From positions 23,882,922 to 23,946,921 of the forward strand of contig OZ005616.1 of assembly GCA_963930655.1 (NCBI GenBank): DNA of 64,000 nt. The letters are read 5' to 3'. Below the pieces are notes generated by a model. The model did no database searches. It worked only from the letters and a program-made list of their open reading frames with translations, and was not told the origin of the DNA. The position numbers and the translations under genes are program-made. The stretch comes from Myrica gale. Taxonomy: Eukaryota > Streptophyta > Magnoliopsida > Fagales > Myricaceae. Positions 45,633-57,624 of the stretch are shown in pieces. Position 1 is the stretch's first letter. Each line of letters opens with the position of its first letter.

Positions 45633-47127
45633 CTACATCATGACAATTTAAAAGGTTGAAAATTCCTGCAATTTCATGCCACGGCAGAAGGAAAGATACA
45701 ATTTGGAAAGACATCCACGTGCTAAAAGAGGAAATGCCATATATAATGAGTATAACAGTGGACTTCCATGGTAGAGTGGCTCATATGGTTGTGAGTATGA
45801 GCTTCTAATTAGCAGGGTTTCTATGGTGGAAAGAGCTCGTGGGATAACTATTGCCCTTGCTAATGCTTCTGTTTAGTAAGAAATTATACTTAGCCAAAAG
45901 TACCATAAACCTACCATGTACACTAAACATAATAAGAAATTATAATTAGCCAAAAGTACTACTACTTGTGACATTGAGTGATTGCTGGTGTATTGCGATG
46001 ACGTGACAGCTCCCGTAGACATCCTTATAAACATCATTCCATTTGGACCATGTTATGAATATGTTGTCAAGATAACAAAGATGTATTCAATTCAAAATTT
46101 TAGAAAAAGGAATAGAAAAATTCCATAATTAAACTCTGCAGATCAACAAACAGCTACTGGATTAGCAGTCTATCCGTCCACCAACTACTGATCCTAAGAG
46201 CTGAATGGACTTCTATTCAGGATCAAGTGATTTCAGTGCTTGATTGCATGTGCTTTATAGACCCATGGTAAAAGGTGTGTTATGACATGCTTGATGCCTG
46301 CGTTATTGCCCATTTCAGATAACTTGATTGAGATATTTTAACCAGCATGGTTATGACCCAGGGCATTTCCTTTTCCTGTGCTTCTCGTGTCACCAAAACA
46401 GGCAATTAACCCTGGAAGTGATGCCAATGGAGGATCCAGAGTAGGAGGACAAACGTATAAGCCGCTAAAAAATGTCTCTGAATAAGAAAACGGAACACCC
46501 TAAGCTAGACGCCACTATTCCCTCAAGGGAGAGTCTAGTACGAAGCAAGATACATGACAATTCCGTCATTCAGAGGTAAGTTGTTCAATCTAACAGTGTA
46601 AAGCATTACACCTCTAAAAGAAAATATATCATCCTTCATATGAGTATAAGTAATCAATGAAAATATAAACTTCATGATGGACAACCCAGAAGACATTGAC
46701 AGCTTCTGAGAGAGAAAAAAAAAAGGATATTCGCAATGTACTTTACTTTCTCACAAGGTGCAGTGATAAGTATCAAGACAGAAAACAATATATAAGTCGT
46801 CAAATTATTGGCCGACATTACTCACCTAAATTCATCTCGAAGACACGGAATGGACGAAAGCAGAAAAATTGTCACCAGAACTAATTAATCCACAGATCTC
46901 CTAGAACTTCGAAACACGCATTCTCCAACCCAGATATTGAAATGTCAAAAGATGATTATCTGGACCATCATTGGTGCGCCTCAGGCAGAGGGAAAAATGT
47001 GGGAAGCCAATGAAAAGGAAAGTGAGATATCTAAGCGATCTTGAAGCTTTTCTTTTCTTTTTTTTTATACCAAAAGCTGCAAACTTTTTGATGAAAATGG
47101 GGTCTTGTGGAAGCTAGATTACGTTAC

Positions 47128-47217
47128 TGTTGTGGTTCTTGTCCCTCTCGTGTTGCTTCGGTTGTCATTGAAGCAGCGAGAGGTGAAGACTGAAGAGGGA
47201 AAATACTCCCTTATAAA
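47128..47217 (-). promoter_or_regulatory. Possible promoter and leader exon of the kinase-like gene
   Basis: On the minus strand, TTTATAAG at 47217-47211 lies about 80 bp above a donor CA|GTAACG ending an exon at 47128, in CT-rich leader-like sequence. This would be a non-coding first exon upstream of the ATG at 46835. A short upstream ATG is present in it. Confidence 0.35.
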
Positions 47218-47908
47218 GCCGAAACAAAATACAACCAACACAGCAGGGACAAAAAACAAAAATATGAAAGGCTGGGGCCTGGGTGAGAGAAAAAGAAAGA
47301 AAAAGCCAGCCACAGTGCCAGCGAGTGACCTTTGTCAGTCACCCACTGCGCTTCTTGGCAGTTGGTCCTGTATTGTAAATGATGTTACCCATTACTCCTG
47401 TCATTCCATACTCCCTCATCTTCTCGCGTGTTCACTCCATGACTATTGTCATTTGTCCCCACAAGCCATGGCCTGTGTTTTTGTGTCCTTTGGAATAAGT
47501 ACAACAAAATTTTACGAAACAGAGAAGAATTATTAGGTTGAATGGAAGGCTCATATCGTCCGAAGCCTTTCATTCAAACTATTATATGTCACCAACTTAC
47601 TGAAAATGTCATTCCTCTTATTGGCAATAGTTGTTCTGCTGCTACAATGAGCTATAAGTATGAGAGAGAGCTATTTTCGACAGTGACATTACAACTTCAA
47701 TGTCTGAAAAAGGAATGTTCCTCCATAATTATATCAGGGAGTCCGACCTGATGTAGTAATGGCCCGATTCTTTGCCACGAAATACTGCATCCCAGCATCG
47801 CTCATGGAAATATTGTAGATGCTATAGGAGTCTTCAGGTGGTCCGAGTGTGCAAGTGTGGAAACTATCAGACTACTCTTAAATTTCAAATAGCTTCAATG
47901 ACTAATTT
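47218..47908. other. Intergenic, no gene seen
   Basis: Short frames on the plus strand near 47540-47980 show no motif. The region is probably the upstream flank of the minus-strand pseudogene. Confidence 0.4.
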
Positions 47909-48247
47909 TGTCAGGGTTTGTCTCACGTCTGGAAGGAGTTGGTGCATTTATAAGCATGAGAGAAAATCTTACTTCTTGAGTTAACTTTTGATGTTGAGAA
48001 GGCACAAGACCATCAAACACTAGTATTAGAGCCCAATTTTACCAACAAGTCTCGGACTCAATAGTCCGTGAGAGAAACATATTGTCTCCACCCAACCCAG
48101 GGCCCGATGTGTGAGGGAGAGATTATTGGATGTGAGTTTGTCTCGCATCGATTGTGGAAATGATTGGTAGTTAGTTTATAAATATTTGGAAAAACTTCAC
48201 CTTTTAAGCTAATTTTTGAAGTTAAGAAAATCCAAAACTACCCAACA
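47909..48247 (+). mobile_element. TRIM retrotransposon, 339 bp, complete
   Basis: Two LTRs with TG...CA ends: 47909-48019 (111 bp) and 48127-48247 (121 bp). They share GTTTGTCTC, a GTT.G.T.G....ATAA segment and an AGCTAA/GAGTTAA...GAAGTT/TGTTGAGAAG stretch. The internal 107 bp starts with TAGTATTAGAGCCC (initiator-Met primer-binding type) and ends with purine-rich GTGAGGGAGAGATTAT. AATTT at 47904-47908 and 48248-48252 is the 5-bp target duplication. There is no coding capacity, as in terminal-repeat retrotransposons in miniature. LTR divergence implies an old insertion. Confidence 0.8.
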
Positions 48248-48608
48248 AATTTGTAACTTAATAAACCTTACTCTCTCCAAATGGTCCCAAGCATTTTCAA
48301 TGTTCTTCACATGTTAGTCATCCAATATTGTCGAAATAAGCAACCAATAACCAAGTTACAATCTTCTTCATGTTTTGGCTAGAGCAGTAGGAATTGCAAT
48401 TCACTTCCGTCACTGGAGCGTGGCTGTTGCAGTATTCTTTCACGTTGATCATGTCATGTTATCCTTTTAACTTTTCATGAGTTTTATAGTGCATGTTCCA
48501 GTTTGTCTGTCAGAAAAAGTGGGTCCAAAATCTAAACCCGACCCAATTGCACACTGCAGGCCACAGATCTCAAGCTACAGTACTGCTGACTTTTGAGACC
48601 GACTCTAA

Positions 48609-48990
48609 GTGCATGTTCGGTTTCCTAAAGAAAAAATGAAGATTTGAATCATCTTTCACTATGTGCGTAAAAAATCGAAGGAAAAACGAGGATTCTACTC
48701 TCCCTCCCCTGTAGTCCTCTGCCCCATGTCCCCAACCTGTCTCCCGCGACTTTGATTGTTTTTTTTGTCTTTTAGTAATTATTTTATTTTATTTTTTAAA
48801 ATATCTTTCAAATATTTTATTTTTAATAAAAAATAAATAAATTTAAAATATAAAATAAACAACTTTAAACATCATCATTACTTTTTTACACCTCAACCAC
48901 TTTTACACAAATACCAATACAACTTTATCTTCACCTAAAAATTCACAAAATTCTCCAAATCCTACAAAAACCTTCAAAACGAACATCACC
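48609..48990. mobile_element. Tourist-like MITE, 382 bp
   Basis: Ends GTGCATGTTCGGTTT / AAAACGAACATCACC are flanked by TAA at 48606-48608 and 48991-48993. The left interior has a C-rich stretch not shared with the other copies. Confidence 0.78.
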
Positions 48991-49022
48991 TAAGATTACG
49001 TTACTTTTCTGTGATTTTTTAA

Positions 49023-49283
49023 GGTTCAAATAGGTTCACAAGATTACTAACGAATATATTCAGAATTCAAAAATAAATACAAGTACATTTTACACAATCT
49101 TCAACAACTTTTTACTTTTTTTTTAACATAAATTTTCTCTATACTTTTTCACATAACTCTAATACTTTTTTATTAAACAATTACATCAAATCATTTCTCT
49201 CCACTTTACACAAATACTATTCAAACATAAATATTCACAACTTCTCTAAAATCCTACATTTTTACTCAAACCGAACATATCCC
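49023..49283. mobile_element. Tourist-like MITE related to the 6245 element
   Basis: Long blocks match the element nested in the Pack-MULE (ACATTTTACACAATCTTCAA, TTAAACAATTACATCAAATC, CACAACTTCTCTAAAATCCT). Left end degenerate; right end CCGAACATATCCC. No clear TTA/TAA pair. Confidence 0.72.
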
Positions 49284-49637
49284 AAACCTTTGAATTATAA
49301 AAACTACTGTAAACCAAAAACTAGCTGCTTATTCTACATCTATTTAAGTAAAATTGATAATTTAATCTTGAAATTTTTACTTTTTTATTATTTTTTTATT
49401 TTAATCCTTGAGTTTAAATTTTAAATTTAAAGTCATTATATTTCATACTTTATACAACGAGGTCTTTCCGTCAAACTTATGTCCATTCCTACGACAGAGG
49501 CTCCATATCAGCTGTGAACTAGGCTGACTCTATAGACGACTGCATACGGAAGGAAATAAGACCAAATTGAAACATTGTTTTATTCAAAGCTTGAAGCACA
49601 CCGTTTTGAGGGGATTTGAACTACAACGTTTTACTTA

Positions 49638-49814
49638 GGCTGCGTTTGCCAACCTAATATTTCTCAAAATATTATCTCACTCTTAATAAAATAATCCAAT
49701 ATAATCTCTGTCTTTTATCAAAAATATAAAAAATTACCTCTCTCTTCACCTTTTCACTAAACCCAATACCAACACATATTCTCGTACCAAAAATATTACA
49801 ACACAAACACATCC
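49638..49814. mobile_element. Tourist-like MITE, 177 bp
   Basis: Ends GGCTGCGTTTGCC / CAAACACATCC are flanked by TTA at 49635-49637 and 49815-49817. It is an inverted relative of the 63320 element, sharing CTTTTTCACTAAA-like and CCAATACCAACA-like text. Confidence 0.8.
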
Positions 49815-49817
49815 TTA

Positions 49818-51728
49818 AAGAAGCTCATCGTTTTGCTTCGTTTCAGCTGAACCAGAAATTCCACCCCTTTCGTATGAACCCTAGAAAGCCAGAGAGGATT
49901 TCATTGGCTGTGAGATCGGTGTGAGCTTCGTTTACCCATATTTGGAGATTCGGCAGATTTGGTTGGAGCCTGCACAAATAACTTCTTCAGATATGTCGGA
50001 GAAAAGTTAAATTTATATCCAAACTCAGCCGAATGTATACTCCCAAATTTCACTTCAAAATCATATATATTTGTTGTTCTGTTTGTTTGAGAAAGCTTTA
50101 GATTAGCTTTTAGACACATTCTGAATTGTCAAAAGTTAGATGGAGCTTTAGACACATTCTGGAGTTTCGTTGTGTGTTGTTATTCTTGTAACAGAGAGTA
50201 GCTTAGCGGCACTGTCCTATTAGTTCAGGTAGTGGGGTTTGCGACTGCCCCTTTTCTACACAGAAGTTGCTCATTACCAAATGCATAAGAGGTCAGCAAT
50301 TAATATGTGCAGAAACGATGACTTTGTAATACAATTAGAAACACTGTTGCCTTTTCAAACAATGGCTTATTTGTTAACAATGATTTCTAAAAGGGTTGAA
50401 GTATGAGGGAAAGAAATAGATTGGGGTTTGGTATGCTGATATTGTATCTGATGCTAACCAGGGAGTTGCTGTAGGCTTTCAGAACTACTTTAGCTAGTAT
50501 GGGCATCAATGACTGAGTGTATGGCCCATGGCAGTCCAGAACTGATCATGTAAGGTTCTTAATAGCCTAGGTGTAAATTACTTTTGAATTGTCCTCGTGT
50601 AAAAGGTAGTGACCTATGAAATTTATCTTAGGTGACTTGAGCCCCAAAATTCATTCCTAGGAGTTTCCATTCAATTTTTCACTTCTTAGGATTGTTTTAT
50701 TGTCCAAAATTCATTCCTACTGTGACCTCTGAATACCTTTTACTCTACATTAAGTGTATCTAAGTTTCTTTTTCACTGGAACACGAGAATTCTCAATCGT
50801 CACTCATACAAGTTTGGAAAGATAATGGAATAATAGTTGTTGGAAGAATACATATCACAACAGTTTATGTGATGTGTTCTCACTTTGCTTTTTTTTCTTA
50901 CTAACGGATAATCCATTTTGCCCCAAGTTGGTCAACGAGAATAGCATAAGTCATATACAAATTGCCACCTCATGAACTCAGTCTAATAGATATGATTGGT
51001 TTATATATATATACACACAAAAAACATTGTTTTGTCATCTTCCGTGAAGACGAGGGGGCTGTCATCCGATATAATACGGTGTAAATGTGGCATTTAAGCA
51101 TATACTTCACTAACTTACAACTTTCATTTCTTGTAGAAAGCTTGTGGATTTTTCTCTTGGTTTGATCCTCCAACGTGCCCACGCGGAATGGAAGTGTGAC
51201 CATATTTAATGAAGAAAGTAAAGGATCTACAATCCGAAGTGGTTGTGCTTAAGGGTTCTGTGAAAACGCTTAAATGTATTGTGGGATTCCAAGTCCTACG
51301 CCTAGTTACAAGATTTGATAAAACTTAGATAGCATGTGAGGACTTGCTAAAACTCAATCTAATTAGTGTCTGACAGTACGAGGTATTGGACTGGTGTAGC
51401 TAAGAGGATCCCAAAATTCATTTCACCTGAGGGTTTTTCTAAGTTCTTTTGTGTGTCTTATTACAAGGACATTTTGCCAAGTAGAGAATAAAATTCCTTT
51501 GGACTAAAGGATTTGGGGATTCACTGAGGTGAATTCGCTAACCCACTATCACTAAGAAGAGAATTCACAAACGCTGATAACTCTTCTTGAAATTGTACCA
51601 TTGCCTTCAGTTTCAAGGATATTGGTTAAGATAGAATCTGCAGAATAGTCTCCTTGAGGATTTGCTGCGGATTATCCTATGAGGAAGAGAAGCCACTATA
51701 CTGTGCCTGAGGCAGCTGCAAGAGTGAA
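49818..51728. other. Intergenic, no gene seen
   Basis: No convincing exon on either strand. GGAGCTTTAGACACATTCTG and a near copy (TTTTAGACACATTCTGAATT) occur about 35 bp apart near 50110-50160. An (AT)n/(AC)n run lies near 51003. Confidence 0.4.
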
Positions 51729-52220
51729 TTAGACATTGAACCTGCTGCTCGAGTGATTCAAATCCTGCCTGAGGTGGCAGTTGCCAGTTGGATAGGTGAT
51801 GTCAGGTTTGCTTAAGCTAACAGCTGCAAGTGTGATTTTAGATCCCAAAGCTGCGACTGGAGGACTGAAATCAGGTGTGCCTGAAGCGTTACCTGTAGGA
51901 GTAATTTCAGATGCTGAAGTTGTAGTTGGAGTAAATCCAGGTATGCTTGAAACAGCTACTGCAGGCGTGATTCCAGACACTGAAGCTGCAGCTTGAAGAA
52001 TGATTTTGGCAATTCCTGAAGCTGCAGCTGTAAGAATGTTTCCAGATGTCGATGCTGCAGCTGGAGTGATTCTGGGTCTGCCTGAAGTTGCAGCAGGGGA
52101 AGTGGTTCCGGGTCTGCTTGAAGCTACTGCTGGGGCAGTGGTTCTGGATCTCCCTCCTTGGATCAACGACTGGAACAGTGGTTTCGGCCTCCGGAGTGTC
52201 ATGTGCCTGAAAACAGACAT
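51729..52220 (-). repeat. 36-39-bp minisatellite with an open frame on the minus strand
   Basis: About a dozen imperfect units follow each other. On the plus strand they read like GGTCTGCCTGAAGTTGCAGC and encode L-P-E-A-A-A-G-style units broken by a stop near 51997. On the minus strand they stay open for 163 codons (SGRPRITPAAAS, SGITPAVAVS). An acceptor-like TTTTCAG precedes the minus-strand frame. It may be one exon of a repetitive Pro/Ala/Ser/Thr-rich protein or plain minisatellite; I cannot decide. Confidence 0.55.
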
Positions 52221-54434
52221 GAATATTAAGCATTGCAGACAAGTGAGTTAGAATTCGGAATATGCATATCATGGTGCATCTTCATAAGGTAGTGAATATG
52301 AAAATGTCGGACAATGTGTGTATGCTATATTGCTGCTTACCTCCGACATTGGATTATCTGGGCACTTGAATCTCAGAAGAAGCATTATAACTGCTCGGTT
52401 CACCTTCATCGTGGGTGGACTCAGTTGTCCTCCTATCTGTGTTATTCTCAAACTAGTGGCAGTAGCAATAGGCCCTATGCGCAAAGTGGAGAATGAATCA
52501 ATCTTTCTTTGTCGTACTATGTAGCTAAAGAGCTTTATAATACACATGACGAAAACAGAATATGAAGCAGCACAATCGGAAGAAGTTCACAAAAAAAGAA
52601 AACGAGTGGTTTAGGATGAAGCTTTACATTAAGTAGTTAAGAATTCCTAGTAAAACACCATCTGTATCTGCGTACAAAGAAGGGGCAGCATTAACTAGCG
52701 AAATACTGATTAATTAGCAAAGGAAACACCAGTCTTTCGATGAAGTAGGGTATCAGCAGCTAGGTGATATTGATGAATTACCCAGTTGGTCCCTGCCCCG
52801 CCGGCTGCCCCCCGTTAGCTGGACGACCTTTATGGTATACCAATAGCATTGTCATTGTCACTAGCGCGCGCGTACTTTCCGATATTTGCCGGAAATCTTC
52901 CGAGGATAGAAGAAGAAGGAATCTTTATGACTTTATCCAGCTTGATCATTATTCCCATATTCTTTTTTTTCTAATTTAATTATTCCCATATTCCGATCAA
53001 TTAAAAGTTGCGCACGCTCCGGGTTTATTTAGCTCTGAACTGACGAGAACATGAAGCCTAACAAAACAATCGATGCCAAGCATCTCCAAAAAGATAAAAA
53101 CAGAGTGGATTAATTGCAAGCGGTTCTTTGAAATGAAGTGTGAGTAAACTGCAGAAGTTTAGCACTTTTATGCCTTATGATTTCAACTCCAATATATGCA
53201 CTTAGCTTAATTTTTTATGTAACTTGTATGAATCAAGTGGTAAGGTGACTAAGGAAACTAGAAGAGGAAGAGGAAGGACATCGTGTTTTTCTAGAAACAT
53301 GTCCAATAACAAGTTCTTGACCCCTAATCTATGTCAGGCCGTCTACCCCTACCAAATCGCTAGTCACCACGCCTCACGATACGCAATACAAAAGCTATCT
53401 AGAAAACAGAGGAGTTGAACTCGAGAATAACAGAGAAGCAGATTGAAGAGATACGAACACTGCCATTATCTGTACCGTTGGCTAACTCTCAGATTTTGAG
53501 AGAAGTCATTACGCACCAAACTGGCACCGTGTTGTCACAGTACTCCACGGGGCCAGAACCACACGTCAACATAACTCCCACCTAAAAATGACATACACGT
53601 AACCGCAGATGAGTCCAATTGGATCAAGACAAGAAGGAAACTATAGCAAGTGGACAAATCCAAGACTAGGAGTTGGTCGGACGACCGACAACGATCATCG
53701 ACATGAGAGAGGTCAACCGTTGACACGCACAAATAAAGTGTTGAGCAAATAGGTTGTGAGTAATTGGCCTCCAATATTTGAGGCATGAGGATTTCAAGGA
53801 GGGAGACGACGAGAGATAGGCATGCAGCTACAGTAACTTCGTTTTCATCAAAAATAAAATAAAAAAATTTGACATCTTTGGAACCAGGCACTGAATCAAG
53901 CCTTCATTTGATCAATATAGAAGTCACACCATACAATACTTTAGGGTCATGCTGAGGTTTGATAATTGTTTGGTTTGTATCAGGTTAGTCGAAATACACG
54001 GTAAAATGACTCGACAACTAATTAGAAAAAAAAAATGGCAGCATACAATTATAGAACCCCAGAGGATTTTTTGATAGGCGTTATAGGTTGGCTCTTTCCT
54101 ATACTAATATAGTAGATATAGACCCTAGCTAACCTACTCCTAGCAAGTTTTATGGATGAAAGTAGATCATTCTTCTTTCACCTGCCAGCAATAGAGGGGT
54201 TTGGTTCCCTTTATAAGAACATTCATGACCTGCCAAAAATAAAGAAATGCACGTTTCTTCAGGGGATGTACGTTTTGGATAGTTAAAAGAAGAAAGACCG
54301 GGTTCCCTATGTAGGGAACAATAAATCATCAAAGTTATTTGTAGTTCTACCGATAGCTTGTTCTTCCTAGTGGAAAGTAATTGCTTTTTTTTTTTTACAA
54401 ATTTGTCGGGGAATTGGTTTTGAATAGAGTATGT
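52221..54434. other. Intergenic, no recognised gene
   Basis: A minus-strand stretch at 52500-52340 (LRIGPIATATSLRITQIGGQ, then NRAVIMLLLRFKCPDNP) ends at a GTAAGC donor and might be an upstream exon of the minisatellite frame. I recognise no family. A minus-strand 118-codon frame at 53891-53535 has no motif. Confidence 0.35.
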
Positions 54435-54443
54435 TATAATTTA

Positions 54444-54667
54444 GGGATAAATATAAAATCAGTCTCTGGTAAAAATCGTTTTAGTCCCTGTGATATGAAA
54501 AACATCGATTTAGTTCCTGTGATTCTATTTTTTTTTGTTATTGGTCCTCCATCATAGACTGATTTTATCACTTTTTGAAATCACAGTGACTAAATTGATA
54601 TTTTTCATATCACATAGACTAAATCGATTTTTGCGTATAGCATAGAGACCAATTTTACATTTATCCC
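54444..54667. mobile_element. MULE-type foldback MITE, 224 bp
   Basis: Palindromic element with ends GGGATAAATATAAAATC / TTTTACATTTATCCC and paired TTTAGTCCCTG..ATATGAAAAA / TTTTTCATATCACATAGACTAAA. TATAATTTA at 54435-54443 and 54668-54676 is a perfect 9-bp target duplication. Confidence 0.85.
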
Positions 54668-55121
54668 TATAATTTAACTGGCTATAAGTGAATGCATGTA
54701 CCAAATAAGTCATTCAGTAATAATAATAGATCGTGATGACGTAAAAAATTATCTGGCCCACCCGATGAACAATGGGCCGCTGCCAAGCTTCTTCGAAGTG
54801 TCATGCTAGTGTTACAAGATAAAACGAACGGAACTTTCCCATAGGATGAGTCTCCAATGTTTAAATCAGAATGAGTGAAAAATTGGAGTAAAAAGAAAAA
54901 CGCGTCCTTGTAAAAACGTGTACGTACCAGAGATATTTATACGAGTGATGCTTTGTGCATCCTTGTGAAGTAGACCTTGGGGCTTTTCCCGATTCATGTG
55001 GCTTTCCTAGAACTCAGATTGTGGCTTTCCCGATTCATGTTTCATTTTACCCTTTTGATGAAACCTTCTTCTCTTGTTTGGTTATCTCGGACTGGATTAA
55101 ATGTGCCGATTATTCTTTATT

Positions 55122-55316
55122 GGTCTTGTTTGAGCCACAATTATTTGGGGCAAATATTTGGATTTAATAATAAAAAAATCATCACATAATTTTTTATTAT
55201 TATAATATTTATTAAAAATCTTCTCTCTTTACTTTTTCATCATCTCTTATACCATATCTTTACTTTATAATATTTCTCAAACCACAATACTCAAAATTTT
55301 CACACTCAAACATCTC
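55122..55316. mobile_element. MITE-like inverted-repeat element
   Basis: GGTCTTGTTTGAGCCACAAT pairs with CACTCAAACATCTC near the right end, with an AT-rich interior like the Tourist-like copies. The target duplication is not clear. Confidence 0.45.
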
Positions 55317-55444
55317 TAATTATTGTATTCCCATGGGAAGAAATAATAATTAAATTGCTAATTAGATATACAAAACTTTTTTAATGAAAAATATTATATT
55401 GCTGCGTGTAATATAAAAAAAAATATATAGCAAGTCACTAGTTA

Positions 55445-55626
55445 GAGTATGTTTGTTTGTCAAAATGTTGGGTAATATTCTCGAAATTTTGGGAATCTTT
55501 ACTTTATTGAGATTTATTGAGGTCTGTGAAAAATAAAATGTGTATGTGTAAAAGTTAAAAATATTGGAGTGTATTTGTTTTACTGAAAATTTCAATACTC
55601 GAAATGTTAAAGAAACAAACATCATC
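55445..55626. mobile_element. Tourist-like MITE, 182 bp
   Basis: Ends GAGTATGTTTGTTTG / AAACAAACATCATC with TTA at 55442-55444 and 55627-55629. It has paired CTCGAAATTTTGG / AATTTCAATACTCGAAAT text. Confidence 0.78.
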
Positions 55627-55690
55627 TTAAACCACTAAAGAAAGAACAAGTCAACACAAAAAAGAATACTTTCAAGTTCATTGATATTAA

Positions 55691-55869
55691 GAATGTGTTC
55701 GGTTAAGGTGTTTTGTAAGGATTTTTTGTGTTTTGAGAATTTTTATGTGATATTAATTTTATTTGTATGCATGTTGTAGTTATATTTATTTGATGTGAAA
55801 AATTATGTTTGGTTGTAGAATCATGAGGATTCAAAAAATCCTGAGGATTCAAGTTAAACGAACATCCCC
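55691..55869. mobile_element. Tourist-like MITE, 179 bp
   Basis: Ends GAATGTGTTCGG / CGAACATCCCC with TAA at 55688-55690 and 55870-55872. The interior is nearly the same as the 25354 element (GATTTTTTGTGTTTTGAGAA, ATGCATGTTGTAGTTAT). Confidence 0.8.
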
Positions 55870-56190
55870 TAAGTTTCATCACAAAATTAATTAGTAATGA
55901 AAAAAAGGTGGCCCAACAGGTATATAAACATAAGATTAAATGGTTAGCAACAAATACGAGACTTTTACAAGTGACTTGCTTATATAAACTAATTAGTTGG
56001 ATGTTGATAATTATTTAATGTAAATATTAAAGTATTAATATATCGGACTCAGAAAAAAAAAGAAGTCTAGTTTACACTGTACAGGTCCAATCACGGAGTA
56101 GAAAGTTTTTTTTTTCTTCTTTCTTTCTTCTCCAGAAAACTCAAATAATATTAATCTGGAAAAGTAGCAATAGACAAGGAGAGCATATAA

Positions 56191-56765
56191 GAGCATTCCT
56201 AGCAGGCTCTCTATTCTAACATTTTGGTTAGAATAGAGAGCCAATTTAACCAAAAAGTCAAAAAACACTCTCCAACAGCCTCTCTAATTTAACAATTTTT
56301 AACAAAAAATTTGAAGAAGTGAACAGTAGCTCTCTATTTTTAAAGAGCCACTATTCACCTCACTATCATAAAATATTAATATGTATCATTCTTTTTCTTT
56401 TTCTTTTTCTTCTTCTTCTTTTTTCTTCTTTTTATTTTTAGAAAATTATTATTCATTTCACAACTTAAAATTTTAAAAATTCCAACCATTAGTAAAATAA
56501 AAATTTAAAAATCAATGTTTTTAAGATAAGACGAATATTCAAAAATATGATTGTTATGATAAAATAAATATTCAAAAATATAAAATGTTAGAGAAACAAT
56601 AAAAAAATCTTTGAAAAGTAATATTTAAATAGAATAGTAAAAACAGATGGTTAAAATAGAGAGGCTGCTGGGAATGCTTTTTAAAAGTTGATAGTTAAAA
56701 TAGAGAAGTGTGTTTTTTGGTTAAAGTAGAGAGCCAAATTTAAAGAGGCTGCTATGAATGCTCTT
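56191..56765. mobile_element. Stowaway-like or hAT-like MITE, 575 bp
   Basis: Inverted ends AGAGCATTCCTAGCAG / CTGCTATGAATGCTCT are flanked by TA at 56189-56190 and 56766-56767. Subterminal GGCTCTCTATTCTAAC recurs in both arms and also internally at 56650-56690, so the element may be a nested or duplicated copy. The superfamily is uncertain because a 2-bp duplication can be chance. Confidence 0.6.
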
Positions 56766-56767
56766 AA

Positions 56768-57600
56768 GAACAGAGGGCATTTGGGAAGGTCACGTAAGAC
56801 CCGGATTGTCCTTTCTGTAAGGAAAGAGTGATTTCAAAAGCGGAGGAGTTTTACAATGGAAGATATAACAAAGATTCTGCTGTGTAAACATATAGCAAAG
56901 ATTCTGCTGTTGAGCAAGTTGAAGGATCTGGATGGAATTTGCTCTTCCGATAGATAGGGTTTGCAGTTCCTATATCACGAGATCTAGGGGCGCAGAAGGG
57001 TGAGAGATTATTTCAAATATTGGAGATGAGGACCAGGTAATTGTTCTTGTCAACGGAAAGAAGAAAAAGAACATGCGAGCATGAGCCTTCAGGCTGATGT
57101 ATCACTCGACCCTGGCCACCCTCTACTAGAGTCTGGACAGACTCGTACTCCCTTCCTTCCTCGGCAATGAATTTACTCACGATTCCCTTTGCTGACGTGC
57201 GTTACGTTGAACTGTGGATTCAAGACCGTGAGAAACCCTCTAGTCCTCTTTAGAGGGACACTAGTAGGGAAAGCGATAGAGGACCAACAGTGTTTGAATA
57301 GATCGATGCAGACCTTGGTTCGTACAGAAAAGCAGCAACACGCTTGCAAACCCTACAGATAGAACTAAATCATTTGTCTCTCCTTTTCATACGCTTCTAT
57401 CTTCTTTTTCTTTTTTTCAAAAGTCTATCTCCTTCTTGCTCGTGGGTAGCGTGTAGCTGTAGAAACTAACAACAAAATTAGTTCTTCTACTGTTCGGATA
57501 CAGAGACAATAAGAAAGAAGGAAATAAAGAACAGAACAGAACAGAACTCAACAGAAGCAGAGCATTATATGCCTCGGAAAAGAGCGACACTCAGCTCAGC
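56768..57600. other. Intergenic, upstream of LAX2-like gene
   Basis: No coding exon recognised. GTAAACATATAGCAAAGATT text is partly repeated near 56875-56915. Confidence 0.4.
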
Positions 57601-57616
57601 TCCAACCCCCGCTCTC

Positions 57617-57624
57617 TATATAAT
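57617..57624 (+). promoter_or_regulatory. TATA box candidate of the LAX2-like gene
   Basis: TATATAAT in a CT-rich context about 260 bp upstream of the start codon; this implies a leader of roughly 230 nt. Confidence 0.5.

Larger units (their letters stand above)
41809..46835 (-). pseudogene. Kinase-fold-like plant gene (HGDICPEN family), multiply frameshifted
   Basis: Read leftwards: a probable start exon at 46835-46826 (ATGAATTTAG), two related small exons (45632-45567, 45092-45021), then large coding blocks from an acceptor at 43971 to a stop at 41809. The blocks hold ICLMHGLLCDAVISAPSI, LKDYGRKLVDLEVFTESLED, RIWNKLGNANWGDLGTLHVL, QGISSKYLPDIIASGRILH and ASVQHGDICPENVIRVV. The last resembles the HxDxxxxN catalytic loop of kinase-like folds, as in fungal FunK1-type domains; no full kinase motif set is visible. 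The frame is broken four times: a 34-nt duplication with insert at 43308-43363; one base short near 42620 (before RLEPSWEDMSLWYQV); one base short near 42575; and a shift near 41915, after which TPYPVDYNIWLKRLNRAV stays open. An LTR fragment sits where an exon may be missing (44440-44720). Sequencing indels could explain single bases, not the 34-nt event. Confidence 0.72.

Noticed and set aside
53535-53891. 118-codon minus-strand frame
   Set aside because: Hydrophobic low-information peptide with no start context or recognisable domain.
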